DNA from: Treponema sp.
GTDB lineage: Bacteria; Spirochaetota; Spirochaetia; Treponematales; Breznakiellaceae
Direction of reading: 5' to 3'
Assembly (NCBI GenBank): GCA_031258115.1
Contig: JAIRNJ010000208.1
Span: 1 to 39,257, forward strand
Length of the DNA stretch: 39,257 nt
Below, one piece after another: positions 9,270 through 17,290 of the stretch; position 1 is the stretch's first letter, and each line of letters opens with the position of its first letter. The translations under genes were made by a program, and so were the position numbers. A model generated the notes under the pieces. The model had not been told where the DNA came from, did no database searches, and saw only the letters and a program-made list of their open reading frames with translations.

Positions 9270-10225
9270 CGGGCATCTTTAATTTCTTTACGATAAATCT
9301 TTTAAGCAGCGCCATCAGGCTTGCAACACCGGTAATTTTGGCTGCCCTGGGAGCGGCTCTCTGCAACAAGGCCGGGGTTCTCAACCTTGCAATAGACGGC
9401 AAGATCACGGTGGGGGCCTTCGTCGCCATTGTTACTACCTACTTTATAAGAAATTATACCGCATTCGGCATGGCCAATCCCGAATTTTCAACCTTCATCG
9501 GCGTAATTGCCGCCATGTTCGCAGGGGCGCTGCTGGGACTCTTCTTTGCCTGGCTTCACGTGTCTTTCCGGGTAAATCTTGTGGTATTGGCCATTGCAAT
9601 TAACATACTGTCCCTGGAAGTAACCGTGTACCTCATGCGGGTCTTGTTCAAACAATCCGGTACCTGGTCAGATCCGAGTATAGTACAACTGCCCGCCATA
9701 CATCTGGAATTTATCGAAGGAATTCCGGTTCTGGGACGGCTTTTTTCCGGTTACAATATTATTGTCTACCTCTCCTGGATAGCCGCAGTTGTTTTCAGCA
9801 TACTGGTATACCGTACCCGTTTTGGCAGGCATCTTCTTGCCGTCGGGGAAAATGAAGAAGCTGCAGTATCCGTAGGTATTTCCGTCAGGCGGGTGCAGTA
9901 TACCGCATTGATCATAAGCGGCGTTCTTTCCGGCCTTGCGGGTGCCTTTCTTTCGGTTGGGCATCTTACCTTGTTCACGAGGGACATGAGTTCCGGCCGG
10001 GGCTGGATTGGAAATGCGGCGGCCCTCTTTGGTTTTAACAGCCCCGGCGGCTCCTTCTGGGCAGGACTCTTTTTCGGTTTTGCCGATGCAGTAGCCCTGC
10101 GTCTTCAGAATGTTACCAAGATACCTCCCTATATCGTGCAGATCCTTCCCTATGTAATGACACTGGTGATACTGTCCTTTGTATCCTGGCAGGCGAGAAT
10201 TAAGAGTCTGCGGAAATTGCTTTAG
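9266..10225 (+). CDS. ABC transporter permease (second subunit)
   Basis: ATGA overlap with the previous gene; RLATPVILAALGAALCNKAGVLNLAIDGKITVGAFVAIV. Confidence 0.88.
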   Translation: MTGIFNFFTINLLSSAIRLATPVILAALGAALCNKAGVLNLAIDGKITVGAFVAIVTTYFIRNYTAFGMANPEFSTFIGVIAAMFAGALLGLFFAWLHVSFRVNLVVLAIAINILSLEVTVYLMRVLFKQSGTWSDPSIVQLPAIHLEFIEGIPVLGRLFSGYNIIVYLSWIAAVVFSILVYRTRFGRHLLAVGENEEAAVSVGISVRRVQYTALIISGVLSGLAGAFLSVGHLTLFTRDMSSGRGWIGNAAALFGFNSPGGSFWAGLFFGFADAVALRLQNVTKIPPYIVQILPYVMTLVILSFVSWQARIKSLRKLL

Positions 10226-10246
10226 TGTAACAAAAAAGGAGTTATG

Positions 10247-10265
10247 ATTAACACTTCGTGTTAAT
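10247..10265 (+). promoter_or_regulatory. hairpin with TTC loop upstream of the amidohydrolase
   Basis: ATTAACAC-TTC-GTGTTAAT, perfect 8-bp stem. Confidence 0.6.
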
Positions 10266-10277
10266 TTCGATTCATAT

Positions 10278-10300
10278 AAGCGGCGATACCGCCGCTTTTT
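10278..10300 (+). terminator. Rho-independent-terminator-like hairpin inside the operon
   Basis: AAGCGGCG-ATAC-CGCCGCTT, perfect 8-bp stem, T-run of 5 ending at 10300. Confidence 0.6.
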
Positions 10301-10312
10301 AGAGGAGTTAAT

Positions 10313-11641
10313 ATGGCCAAGCGTATCATTATTACTGCAGGGATAATCCTCACCATGGATACTGAATACAGTATCCATAAGGGCGGATACTTGATAATTG
10401 AAGACGGCAGGATTTCTGCGCTTGGATCGGGAGAAGCTCCAAAAGCCCAAAACGGCGATGAAGCGGTGGATCTGTCAGGCTCGCTTGTCATGCCGGGCCT
10501 CATTAACTGCCATGCCCACAGTCCCATGACCATTACCAGGGGCATGTGCGAAGGGGTTTCCCTCTTCACCATGGACGGTTTTCTCAATACCCTGCGGCGT
10601 TATGAATCGTTTGAAGACGCCTCCATGGCTTCGGCCTCCACGGGAGTTTCCTGCGCCGAGATGATCCGTACCGGGACTACCTGCTTTGCCGATCAGTACT
10701 TCTATGCGGATAAAATTTTTACCGAAGTTGACAAGGCAGGACTCAGGGCAGTTATTGCCTATGGCATTGTAGAGCTGGGGGACGAAAAACGGCGGGTACA
10801 GGAACTTGCCAGCGCCGAAGCTTTCCTTAAACTCTGTGCGGAGCATCGGCGGATAGAAGGCTGGGTAGGACCTCACGCCTTCTTTGTGGATAACAGCCCG
10901 GATCTTATCCGGGAAGAGATTGCCCTGGCAAAGAAATACAATGCCGGTTTTCATATTCATTTTGCGACCAGCAACGAAGAGAATGATTACTGTGCGGAAC
11001 ACTTTCATTGTACCGCCATAGAAAAAATGGAAGAACTGGGGATTCTTGAGATACCGATCCTTGCCGCCCATTCCATTACCGTCTCGGAATCTGACATTGC
11101 CCGCATGGCGAAGTATCCCTTCTATCCGGTGATGGCGCCCTCCGCGGCCATGCGGAGCGGTTTCCCCGCGGCCCCGGTAAGGGCCATGAAGAACGCGGGA
11201 GTTACCGTTGTCCTGGGAACCGATAATGTCTGTAACTGTAATACCTACGATATGTTTTCGGAAATGGGAACCGCCGGGAAACTTATCATCCACCGGGAAC
11301 AGGATGTCAAGGCTGTCCGCGCCAGAGAACTGGTATTAATGGCTACCCGTGAAGGCGCAAGGGCTCTGGGCATGGAAAAAGAAACGGGTTCTCTGGAAAA
11401 AGGAAAGAAGGCGGATCTTATCGCGCTGGATCTTTCCGACATCGGCTGGGCGCCTTTCTGCGGACAGGATTACTACACCCAGCTTGTTTACTCGGTAAGC
11501 GGCTACAGTGTTACTCACTCCATGGTAGATGGCAACTGGCTCATGAAAGACAGGAAGCTTCTTTCAATTAATTACAGCGATTATGTACGGCGAATGGAAG
11601 AAGATACCGGTGAACTGCAGCGCCGTATGGCCTCATCTTGA
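10313..11641 (+). CDS. COG0402-type amidohydrolase/deaminase (SsnA/MtaD/chlorohydrolase-like)
   Basis: 442 aa; INCHAHSPMTITRGM (HxH), HIHFATSNEEND, AAHSITVSESD, VVLGTDNVCNCNTYDMFSEMGTAGKLI. Confidence 0.85.
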   Translation: MAKRIIITAGIILTMDTEYSIHKGGYLIIEDGRISALGSGEAPKAQNGDEAVDLSGSLVMPGLINCHAHSPMTITRGMCEGVSLFTMDGFLNTLRRYESFEDASMASASTGVSCAEMIRTGTTCFADQYFYADKIFTEVDKAGLRAVIAYGIVELGDEKRRVQELASAEAFLKLCAEHRRIEGWVGPHAFFVDNSPDLIREEIALAKKYNAGFHIHFATSNEENDYCAEHFHCTAIEKMEELGILEIPILAAHSITVSESDIARMAKYPFYPVMAPSAAMRSGFPAAPVRAMKNAGVTVVLGTDNVCNCNTYDMFSEMGTAGKLIIHREQDVKAVRARELVLMATREGARALGMEKETGSLEKGKKADLIALDLSDIGWAPFCGQDYYTQLVYSVSGYSVTHSMVDGNWLMKDRKLLSINYSDYVRRMEEDTGELQRRMASS

Positions 11642-13098
11642 AGACATGTCTTGGTATCGACATCGGTACCACAGCCATAAAGATAGTTCTCCTGGATCAG
11701 GACGGAAACTTTTTATGTTCATGGAGCCGGGAACACGATCTCCTCTCGCCCGCGGCAGGTTATGCCGAAGAAGATCCAAACATCTGGGAAGAGAATCTCT
11801 TTGCACTCCTTAGAACTGCGGCAAAGGAAATTGATGTTTCTGCCGTAGCCGCCATGGGTCTTACCGGCATGGTACCCACATTGATTCCACTGGATGAATA
11901 CCACCGGCCCCTGTTTAACTCAATCCAGCAGAATGACATACGCGCCGCCGCCGAAATTGAGGAATTGAAAGAGAAGATTGACGGCCCCTGGTTCTTCCGG
12001 GAAACAGGAAATCAGGTAAATCAGCAGCATATCTTCCCCAAACTTCTCTGGCTCAAGCGGCACAGGAAAGCAGTATTTCTGTCAATGAAATATATTACCG
12101 GTTCCTACGATTATGCCGGGTACCTTTTGACAGGAAATCTGCACATTGAACGGAACTGGGCCCTGGAAAGCGGTATGTACAGTCTCAGGGAAGAAAGGTG
12201 GCTGCCCGAAATCCTTGAGCTTGCGGAGATCGGGTCCGAAATGCTGCCGCCGCTGATTGGGTATGAAGGCTGCCGGGGAACGCTTATCCGGGTTGCCGCG
12301 GAACGGAGCGGCCTTCATTCGGGAATTCCGGTCTATGCCGGTACAGCGGATCACATCGCCTCCGGCTTTGCGGCAGGGGCCGGAAAAAGCGGGGATCTGG
12401 TATTCAAGCTGGGAGGCGCCGCAGATATTCTGCTATCCTCAGGTGAGGCGCTGACAGATCCGCGGCTTTTTATTGACTACGGTTGCAGCAGGGAAGCGCC
12501 TTTTGTGATAAACGGTTGTACCGCTTCTTCCGGTTCCATCCTTAAATGGGCAAAGGAAGAATTCAATCTGCCGGATTTTACAGTAATGGATACACGTGCA
12601 CAATCCATAGCGCCCTGCTCCGAAGGGCTCACGGTGCTCCCCTATTTTCTCGGTGAAAAGACCCCTCTCTTCGATATAGCGGCCCGGGGTGTCTTCTTCG
12701 GCCTGAGCCTTTCCCACGGGGCTGCCCATATTTACAGGGCGATCCTTGAGGCCATAGCCTACAGCCTCAATCACCATATAGAAATTTTCCGGGAACTGAA
12801 TCTTCCCATAAACCGTATCTTTATTACCAATGGCGGCTCGAAGAGCAGGCTGTGGCGGCAGATTGTCTCCGATGTAACGGGTTTCGATCTCCTCTATGTC
12901 GGCAATAATCAGGGCTCATCCGCGGGAGCAGCGCTCCTGGCAGGCATGGCTGCAGGCATTATGGATACGGAAACGCGTTTAAATGGCGAAGAAGCGCCGG
13001 TTATCCATGATCCTGCCCGGCACGAACAGTACCTGCACGGATATGCAATGTACCGGAATTTGTATGAAAAGCTGCGGGAATTCTTTCCCCTGCTTTGA
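11638..13098 (+). CDS. FGGY-family carbohydrate kinase
   Basis: 486 aa; LGIDIGTTAIKIVLLDQDG N-terminus, VYAGTADHIASGFAAGAGKSGDLVFKLGGAADIL, ITNGGSKSRLWRQIVSDVTG. TTG start in a 4-nt TTGA overlap with the amidohydrolase stop. Confidence 0.88.
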   Translation: MKTCLGIDIGTTAIKIVLLDQDGNFLCSWSREHDLLSPAAGYAEEDPNIWEENLFALLRTAAKEIDVSAVAAMGLTGMVPTLIPLDEYHRPLFNSIQQNDIRAAAEIEELKEKIDGPWFFRETGNQVNQQHIFPKLLWLKRHRKAVFLSMKYITGSYDYAGYLLTGNLHIERNWALESGMYSLREERWLPEILELAEIGSEMLPPLIGYEGCRGTLIRVAAERSGLHSGIPVYAGTADHIASGFAAGAGKSGDLVFKLGGAADILLSSGEALTDPRLFIDYGCSREAPFVINGCTASSGSILKWAKEEFNLPDFTVMDTRAQSIAPCSEGLTVLPYFLGEKTPLFDIAARGVFFGLSLSHGAAHIYRAILEAIAYSLNHHIEIFRELNLPINRIFITNGGSKSRLWRQIVSDVTGFDLLYVGNNQGSSAGAALLAGMAAGIMDTETRLNGEEAPVIHDPARHEQYLHGYAMYRNLYEKLREFFPLL

Positions 13099-13110
13099 TC
13101 GTAAAGTCCT

Positions 13111-13144
13111 AATTAGTGCCTGTCCACAAAGCCGGTTACTTTGC
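13111..13144. repeat. dispersed 34-nt repeat, copy 1
   Basis: aattagtgcctgtccacaaagccggttactttgc; 33/34 identical to 26024-26057; flanked by TAATTA at 13110-13115 and 13145-13150. Confidence 0.85.
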
Positions 13145-13152
13145 TAATTACC

Positions 13153-13884
13153 TCAATTCAGCTTTTCCAGAGGCTCCGTGTCGTTGGGACATTCGGTGTT
13201 TGGTATGCGGACAGCGGGAGCGGCCCATTTAACGGCATTGATGATCACCCTCTGAATATCCTTGTTGAAGTAATTCGGGTAGGTTTCATGTCCCGGCTGG
13301 AAGTAGAAAATCTTGCCGAATTCCCGGTGAAAGGTAACGCCGCTGCGGAACACATTGCCTCCCTGGAACCAGCTTATAAAAACTGTATCGTCAGGGTTGG
13401 GAATACCGAAAGGCTCCGAATACATCTCCTCGCAATCAATGGCAAACTGCGGCGGCACTCCTGCCGCAATTGGGTGCTGGGGACTTACGGCCCATACCCT
13501 GCAGCGTTCATCCGCTTCCCGCCAGGAGAGGCGGCCCGAGGTGCCCAGGAGCCGGCAGAAAGCCTTGCTCCGGTGGGAGGAATGGAGAAAGATAATCCCC
13601 ATGCCCCTCTGTACCCGGTCTACAAGGCGCTGGGCAAACTTGTCTTCCACGATGTGGTGCAGCATGTGGGCCCAGTAGACCATGACATCGGTACTGTCAA
13701 GGATCTCTTCGCTAAAGCCCTGATCGGGATCGGTAATGACCGAACATTTTGCCTTTATGCCGCCTTCCCTGTTGAGGAAATCCGCGATTGCAACATGCAG
13801 CCCATTGGGGTATACTTTTGCTATCTCTTCCCGTTTCTGTTCATCCTGGTATTCATTCCAGACAGTAACTCTGATGTCACTCAT
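13153..13884 (-). CDS. ThuA-like (trehalose utilisation) domain protein
   Basis: 243 aa; MSDIRVTVWNEYQDEQKREEIAKVYPNGLHVAIADFL...DVMVYWAHMLHHIVED...GIIFLHSSHRSKAFCRLLG...EMYSEPF...GKIFYFQPGHETYPNYFN. Confidence 0.85.
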   Translation of the reverse strand: MSDIRVTVWNEYQDEQKREEIAKVYPNGLHVAIADFLNREGGIKAKCSVITDPDQGFSEEILDSTDVMVYWAHMLHHIVEDKFAQRLVDRVQRGMGIIFLHSSHRSKAFCRLLGTSGRLSWREADERCRVWAVSPQHPIAAGVPPQFAIDCEEMYSEPFGIPNPDDTVFISWFQGGNVFRSGVTFHREFGKIFYFQPGHETYPNYFNKDIQRVIINAVKWAAPAVRIPNTECPNDTEPLEKLN

Positions 13885-13892
13885 TACGACTC

Positions 13893-14984
13893 CTATTTCC
13901 CGTCAAAGTAATACGGCTTTCCCGAGGATGCGGATTTATAGATCCCTTCCAGTATCTTTGTTACAACTGCGGCTTCTTCCGCCTGTATATAGGGTTTTTC
14001 CTTGCCCTGGATTGCCTTGAGGAAACATTCGGCTTCCAGATCGGTGTCTTTCGGTATCTCGCCGCCGTAAAAGGCAACACCGCCTGCTCCCAGATCCGGC
14101 TTCATGGTAAATTGTTTACCGTTTTTAACTCCATTAAACTCAAGTTCACCCGCAGCCGGCATGTCTGCGCCGCCTTTGGTACCGCAGAGGGTGGTAACCG
14201 CTTCCCTCACTTCGGTAATGTTGAGCGCCCAACTGGACTGCAGTATTATTGTTGCGCCGTTCTTCATCACCACAAAACCGAAGGCCGAATCCTCAACGGT
14301 GAATTTCTTTGTGTCCCAGTCGCCCCAGGCATTTCCGGTATTCTTGTCCTTGTTGAGTTTATGATACACCGTGCCCACCGCATAGAGGGGTTCGTAGTTA
14401 TTCATCATGAAGAGGGTAAGGTCAAGGGCATGGGTGCCGATGTCGATGAGGGGGCCGCCTCCCTGTTTTTCTTCATCCAGGAAGACACCCCAGGTGGGAA
14501 CCGCCCGCCGCCTGATGGCGGTAGCCTTGGCAAAATAAATCTCCCCCAGGGTACCCGTGCTGCATTCAGTTTTAAGAAAGAGACTGTCCTGCCGGAAACG
14601 GTTCTGGTAGCCGATGGTAAGAATTTTTCCGCTCTTGTCCCTGGCCGCGATCATCTCTTTGGCTTCTTTATAGTTTATAGCCATGGGTTTTTCGCAGAGC
14701 ACATTCTTGCCGGAAAGCAGCGCCGCCACAGAAATCTCGCTATGGGATATGTTGGGGGTACATACAATCACCGCATCAAGGTTTTCCTTCAAAAGATCCT
14801 TGTAGTTCTTGAAGACTTTACCCTTGCCCCCGGCATATTCCTTGTTTGCCTTCTCGGCCCGGTCGGGAATTATATCGCAAAACGCCGCAAGTTCCACTTC
14901 CTTGAGCTTTGAAATAGCCGGCAGGTGCTTGCCGTTGGCAATCCCGCCGCAGCCGACTATCCCATATTTTAATTTGGTTGCCAT
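13893..14984 (-). CDS. Gfo/Idh/MocA family oxidoreductase
   Basis: MATKLKYGIVGCGGIANGKHLPAISKLKEVELAAFCDI; NVLCEKPMAINYKEAKEMI. Start at 14984 after AGGAGG RBS. Confidence 0.92.
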   Translation of the reverse strand: MATKLKYGIVGCGGIANGKHLPAISKLKEVELAAFCDIIPDRAEKANKEYAGGKGKVFKNYKDLLKENLDAVIVCTPNISHSEISVAALLSGKNVLCEKPMAINYKEAKEMIAARDKSGKILTIGYQNRFRQDSLFLKTECSTGTLGEIYFAKATAIRRRAVPTWGVFLDEEKQGGGPLIDIGTHALDLTLFMMNNYEPLYAVGTVYHKLNKDKNTGNAWGDWDTKKFTVEDSAFGFVVMKNGATIILQSSWALNITEVREAVTTLCGTKGGADMPAAGELEFNGVKNGKQFTMKPDLGAGGVAFYGGEIPKDTDLEAECFLKAIQGKEKPYIQAEEAAVVTKILEGIYKSASSGKPYYFDGK

Positions 14985-15015
14985 ATTATCCTCCTGAAGG
15001 TAGATAAACCGGCGC

Positions 15016-15034
15016 CGTCCGGAATTTCCGGACG
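15016..15034. promoter_or_regulatory. perfect 19-nt palindrome upstream of the Gfo/Idh gene
   Basis: CGTCCGGAA-T-TTCCGGACG. Confidence 0.6.
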
Positions 15035-15094
15035 ACACCTTTTATTTGATACTAAGGCACCTTTCAGAACTTGTCCAGAGATGAGGAAAGGATC

Positions 15095-15673
15095 TTACCA
15101 CCGGCGGGGAGTCATCCTCCGGTCACGCCGTTCTCTTGAACCGTACATGTGTCCCTTTGGGCCGTGAGTGTTCGGAAACCGGTGGTACGGCGCCGCTTCC
15201 GGCCGCCTGTGCATGTATCGGTCAGGCCTGTGGTTGAAATCCTTTGGCCACGGATTAAAGTCCCTGTCCTTTCTCCTGCCTTCCGCAAGGAGATCGTAAT
15301 CCTTTCCGTTAAGGCTGAGTTTTTCGGCCCTGATTACCCTGAAACTGTCCTGTGAATCACCGGCATTGGGGGCAATTTCGGCTTTTTGCCCCTCAGTCTC
15401 CGGCCGGGTATTCCGGTACTTCCGTTCCGGAGCCCACACGGTTCCCTGCAGAGTTACTGCGGCCCCTTCCTTTAAGCCATCGACAAAACCGGCCAACTGC
15501 CCCAGGCCCCGGACATAGTAAAGACCGTCTTCCGTCTTGAGGGCAATCCGTCCGTATTCGACAACAAGGGTTCCGCTCAGGGTTTTCTGTTCCATTGCAG
15601 GCGCCTTATTCCGGGCAAAGGCTGCGGCGCCAAGGGCCGCAATCATGATCGCAGTGAGAATGATCTTTTTCAT
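15095..15673 (-). CDS. secreted hypothetical protein with basic His/Arg/Pro-rich C-terminus
   Basis: 192 aa; signal peptide MKKIILTAIMIAALGAAAFA, RBS AAGGAG, tail RPDRYMHRRPEAAPYHRFPNTHGPKGHMYGSRERRDRRMTPRRW. Confidence 0.7.
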   Translation of the reverse strand: MKKIILTAIMIAALGAAAFARNKAPAMEQKTLSGTLVVEYGRIALKTEDGLYYVRGLGQLAGFVDGLKEGAAVTLQGTVWAPERKYRNTRPETEGQKAEIAPNAGDSQDSFRVIRAEKLSLNGKDYDLLAEGRRKDRDFNPWPKDFNHRPDRYMHRRPEAAPYHRFPNTHGPKGHMYGSRERRDRRMTPRRW

Positions 15674-15807
15674 TTCTGCATACTCCTTGATACTAAAATT
15701 TTGGCATATTCACGTTGTTGAACATGCCGGGCATTTCAAAATATCGGATTTTGGAAATACCTCTGTCTTTATTAAGCAAAAAACATGCCAGGATAGAAAA
15801 ACAGGAT

Positions 15808-15850
15808 GAAAAAACGCCGTATTGAGCCTGTTTAAAACTCAAGTTTTTTC
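15808..15850 (-). terminator. possible terminator downstream of the LarA-family gene
   Basis: GAAAAAAC...TTGAG(15822-15826)/CTCAA(15838-15842)...GTTTTTTC; 13 bp with a 6-nt bulge; A/T runs on both sides. Confidence 0.4.
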
Positions 15851-15905
15851 GGAATAGCCTCTGTTATCTTCAAAAATTGACATTTTCAAAAAACGCCGGG
15901 TATTT

Positions 15906-17186
15906 TTACTCCGAAAAGTTCCGGGAATGGCTCCAAAGTCCCAAAGCAGGGTTAGGAACAAAGAATATTTTTTCTCCGCCGGGTAAAGTATTCCATCCTA
16001 CGGGTAAATTTTTCACATCATAGAGCTTCAGGGCCTCTTCCAGATTCCCCCATTCATAGCCCACCGATTCGATTTCCCTCCGGCTCAGGAGCGGACCCGG
16101 ACAGTAGCGTACCGTAAAACGGCCTTCGCTGGAACCATGGATAAGGTGTGCGGCGGCGGAGAGACTTTCCCCCAGAAGGGGTTCCTTTTCCGCCAGTTCC
16201 CGTATATGTGCGGCAGGCCGGTAGCCGTAATGCCGGATCAGCGCATCCACATCCCGGTCTTCCCCAAAGCGTTCCAGGGCGGGAGCCAGAATGACGAGTT
16301 CTCCTCCGTCCGCCATTGCCATCCGGGTACGGTAGATCGCCTTGTTTCCAAGCCATGTGGTTCTGAACTCTGCGGGCTCCAGGTAAACAAGCGCCTTTTG
16401 CACGGGCTCATCGAGAAGATCTACATTCAGCTCCCCGGAAAGGGCCGCCGCTTTTTCAAAACATTCCCTGCCGAAACCGGCAAAAAGCCCCCGCAGCGCG
16501 AGAGTCTTGTCCGGACGAAGACCGGCAACCGTCAGTATCCAGAGGATGGGGGGAAGCTTTTCGGCAGAGCGCCTGAGCCCTTCGTCAAACAGAGCCCGTA
16601 CCGGTGTGTTTGACCGTCCCATTATCTTCTCCATTCCATAGCAGGCGCCGGCAAAGTGGCTTTTATCGATAGCCTCCTTTCCCCCGCATCCCACGAATAT
16701 GTTTTTGGCATGGTTCGCCATACCCGCCACTTCGTGAGGCACCACCTGCCCGATGGAAACGATAAGCTTGTATGCGCCGGAGCAAAGCTGCCGGTTAACC
16801 TGTACAGGCCAGTCAAAGCGGACCGCCCCCTTAAAGGTTTCTTCAACCCAGTCCTCTTCAATGCGATCCAGTTCAACTACATCCCTGCGCCAGTCGTGAA
16901 CAAGAAAACGTTCTTTGGGAATTCCGGAAAACATCCGGGAAATTTCAGGGGCGGTCATGGGCATGTGAGTCCCCAGGGCAGGCATCAGCATGGAACCGCC
17001 GCTACGGCGATTGAGTTCCCGGAAGACAATGCCGCTTAAATAGCCTGCTCCGGAATGGTAACGGGTAATATCCGGCGGCAGAATCAGTGCGGGGCCGCTC
17101 TCGCCGGTTTCCTCCAGGGCTTTTTCCAGGGCACGGGAGAGAAGCGAATCAAGTTGGGCGCGGGAAAGATCCGCGGGAAACTTCAT
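15906..17186 (-). CDS. LarA/DUF2088-family protein (lactate racemase-like)
   Basis: LILPPDITRYHSGAGYLSG, LMPALGTHMPMTAPEI, VSIGQVVPHEVAGMANHAKNIFVGCGGKEAIDKSHFAG. Best start is 17186 (GGAGGGG RBS); ORF extends to 17258. Confidence 0.75.
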   Translation of the reverse strand: MKFPADLSRAQLDSLLSRALEKALEETGESGPALILPPDITRYHSGAGYLSGIVFRELNRRSGGSMLMPALGTHMPMTAPEISRMFSGIPKERFLVHDWRRDVVELDRIEEDWVEETFKGAVRFDWPVQVNRQLCSGAYKLIVSIGQVVPHEVAGMANHAKNIFVGCGGKEAIDKSHFAGACYGMEKIMGRSNTPVRALFDEGLRRSAEKLPPILWILTVAGLRPDKTLALRGLFAGFGRECFEKAAALSGELNVDLLDEPVQKALVYLEPAEFRTTWLGNKAIYRTRMAMADGGELVILAPALERFGEDRDVDALIRHYGYRPAAHIRELAEKEPLLGESLSAAAHLIHGSSEGRFTVRYCPGPLLSRREIESVGYEWGNLEEALKLYDVKNLPVGWNTLPGGEKIFFVPNPALGLWSHSRNFSE

Positions 17187-17290
17187 TTCCCCTCCGATTG
17201 AATTTTTAAGGCCGGCGTTTTTTCCGCCTTCTGCAATCAATGTCAAATCTTTTTGCATTACTACCTGTGTTATCCTGATATATCCAAAAT

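Noticed and set aside
10475-11293. 272-aa minus-strand ORF
   Set aside because: Antisense to the amidohydrolase, no conserved features.
13099-13152. Copy 1 of the 34-nt repeat as a conventional terminator
   Set aside because: The inner CAAAG/CTTTG stem is short and no T-tract follows on either strand, so a dispersed repeat explains it better.
14112-14912. 266-aa plus-strand ORF
   Set aside because: Antisense to the Gfo/Idh oxidoreductase, shadow ORF.
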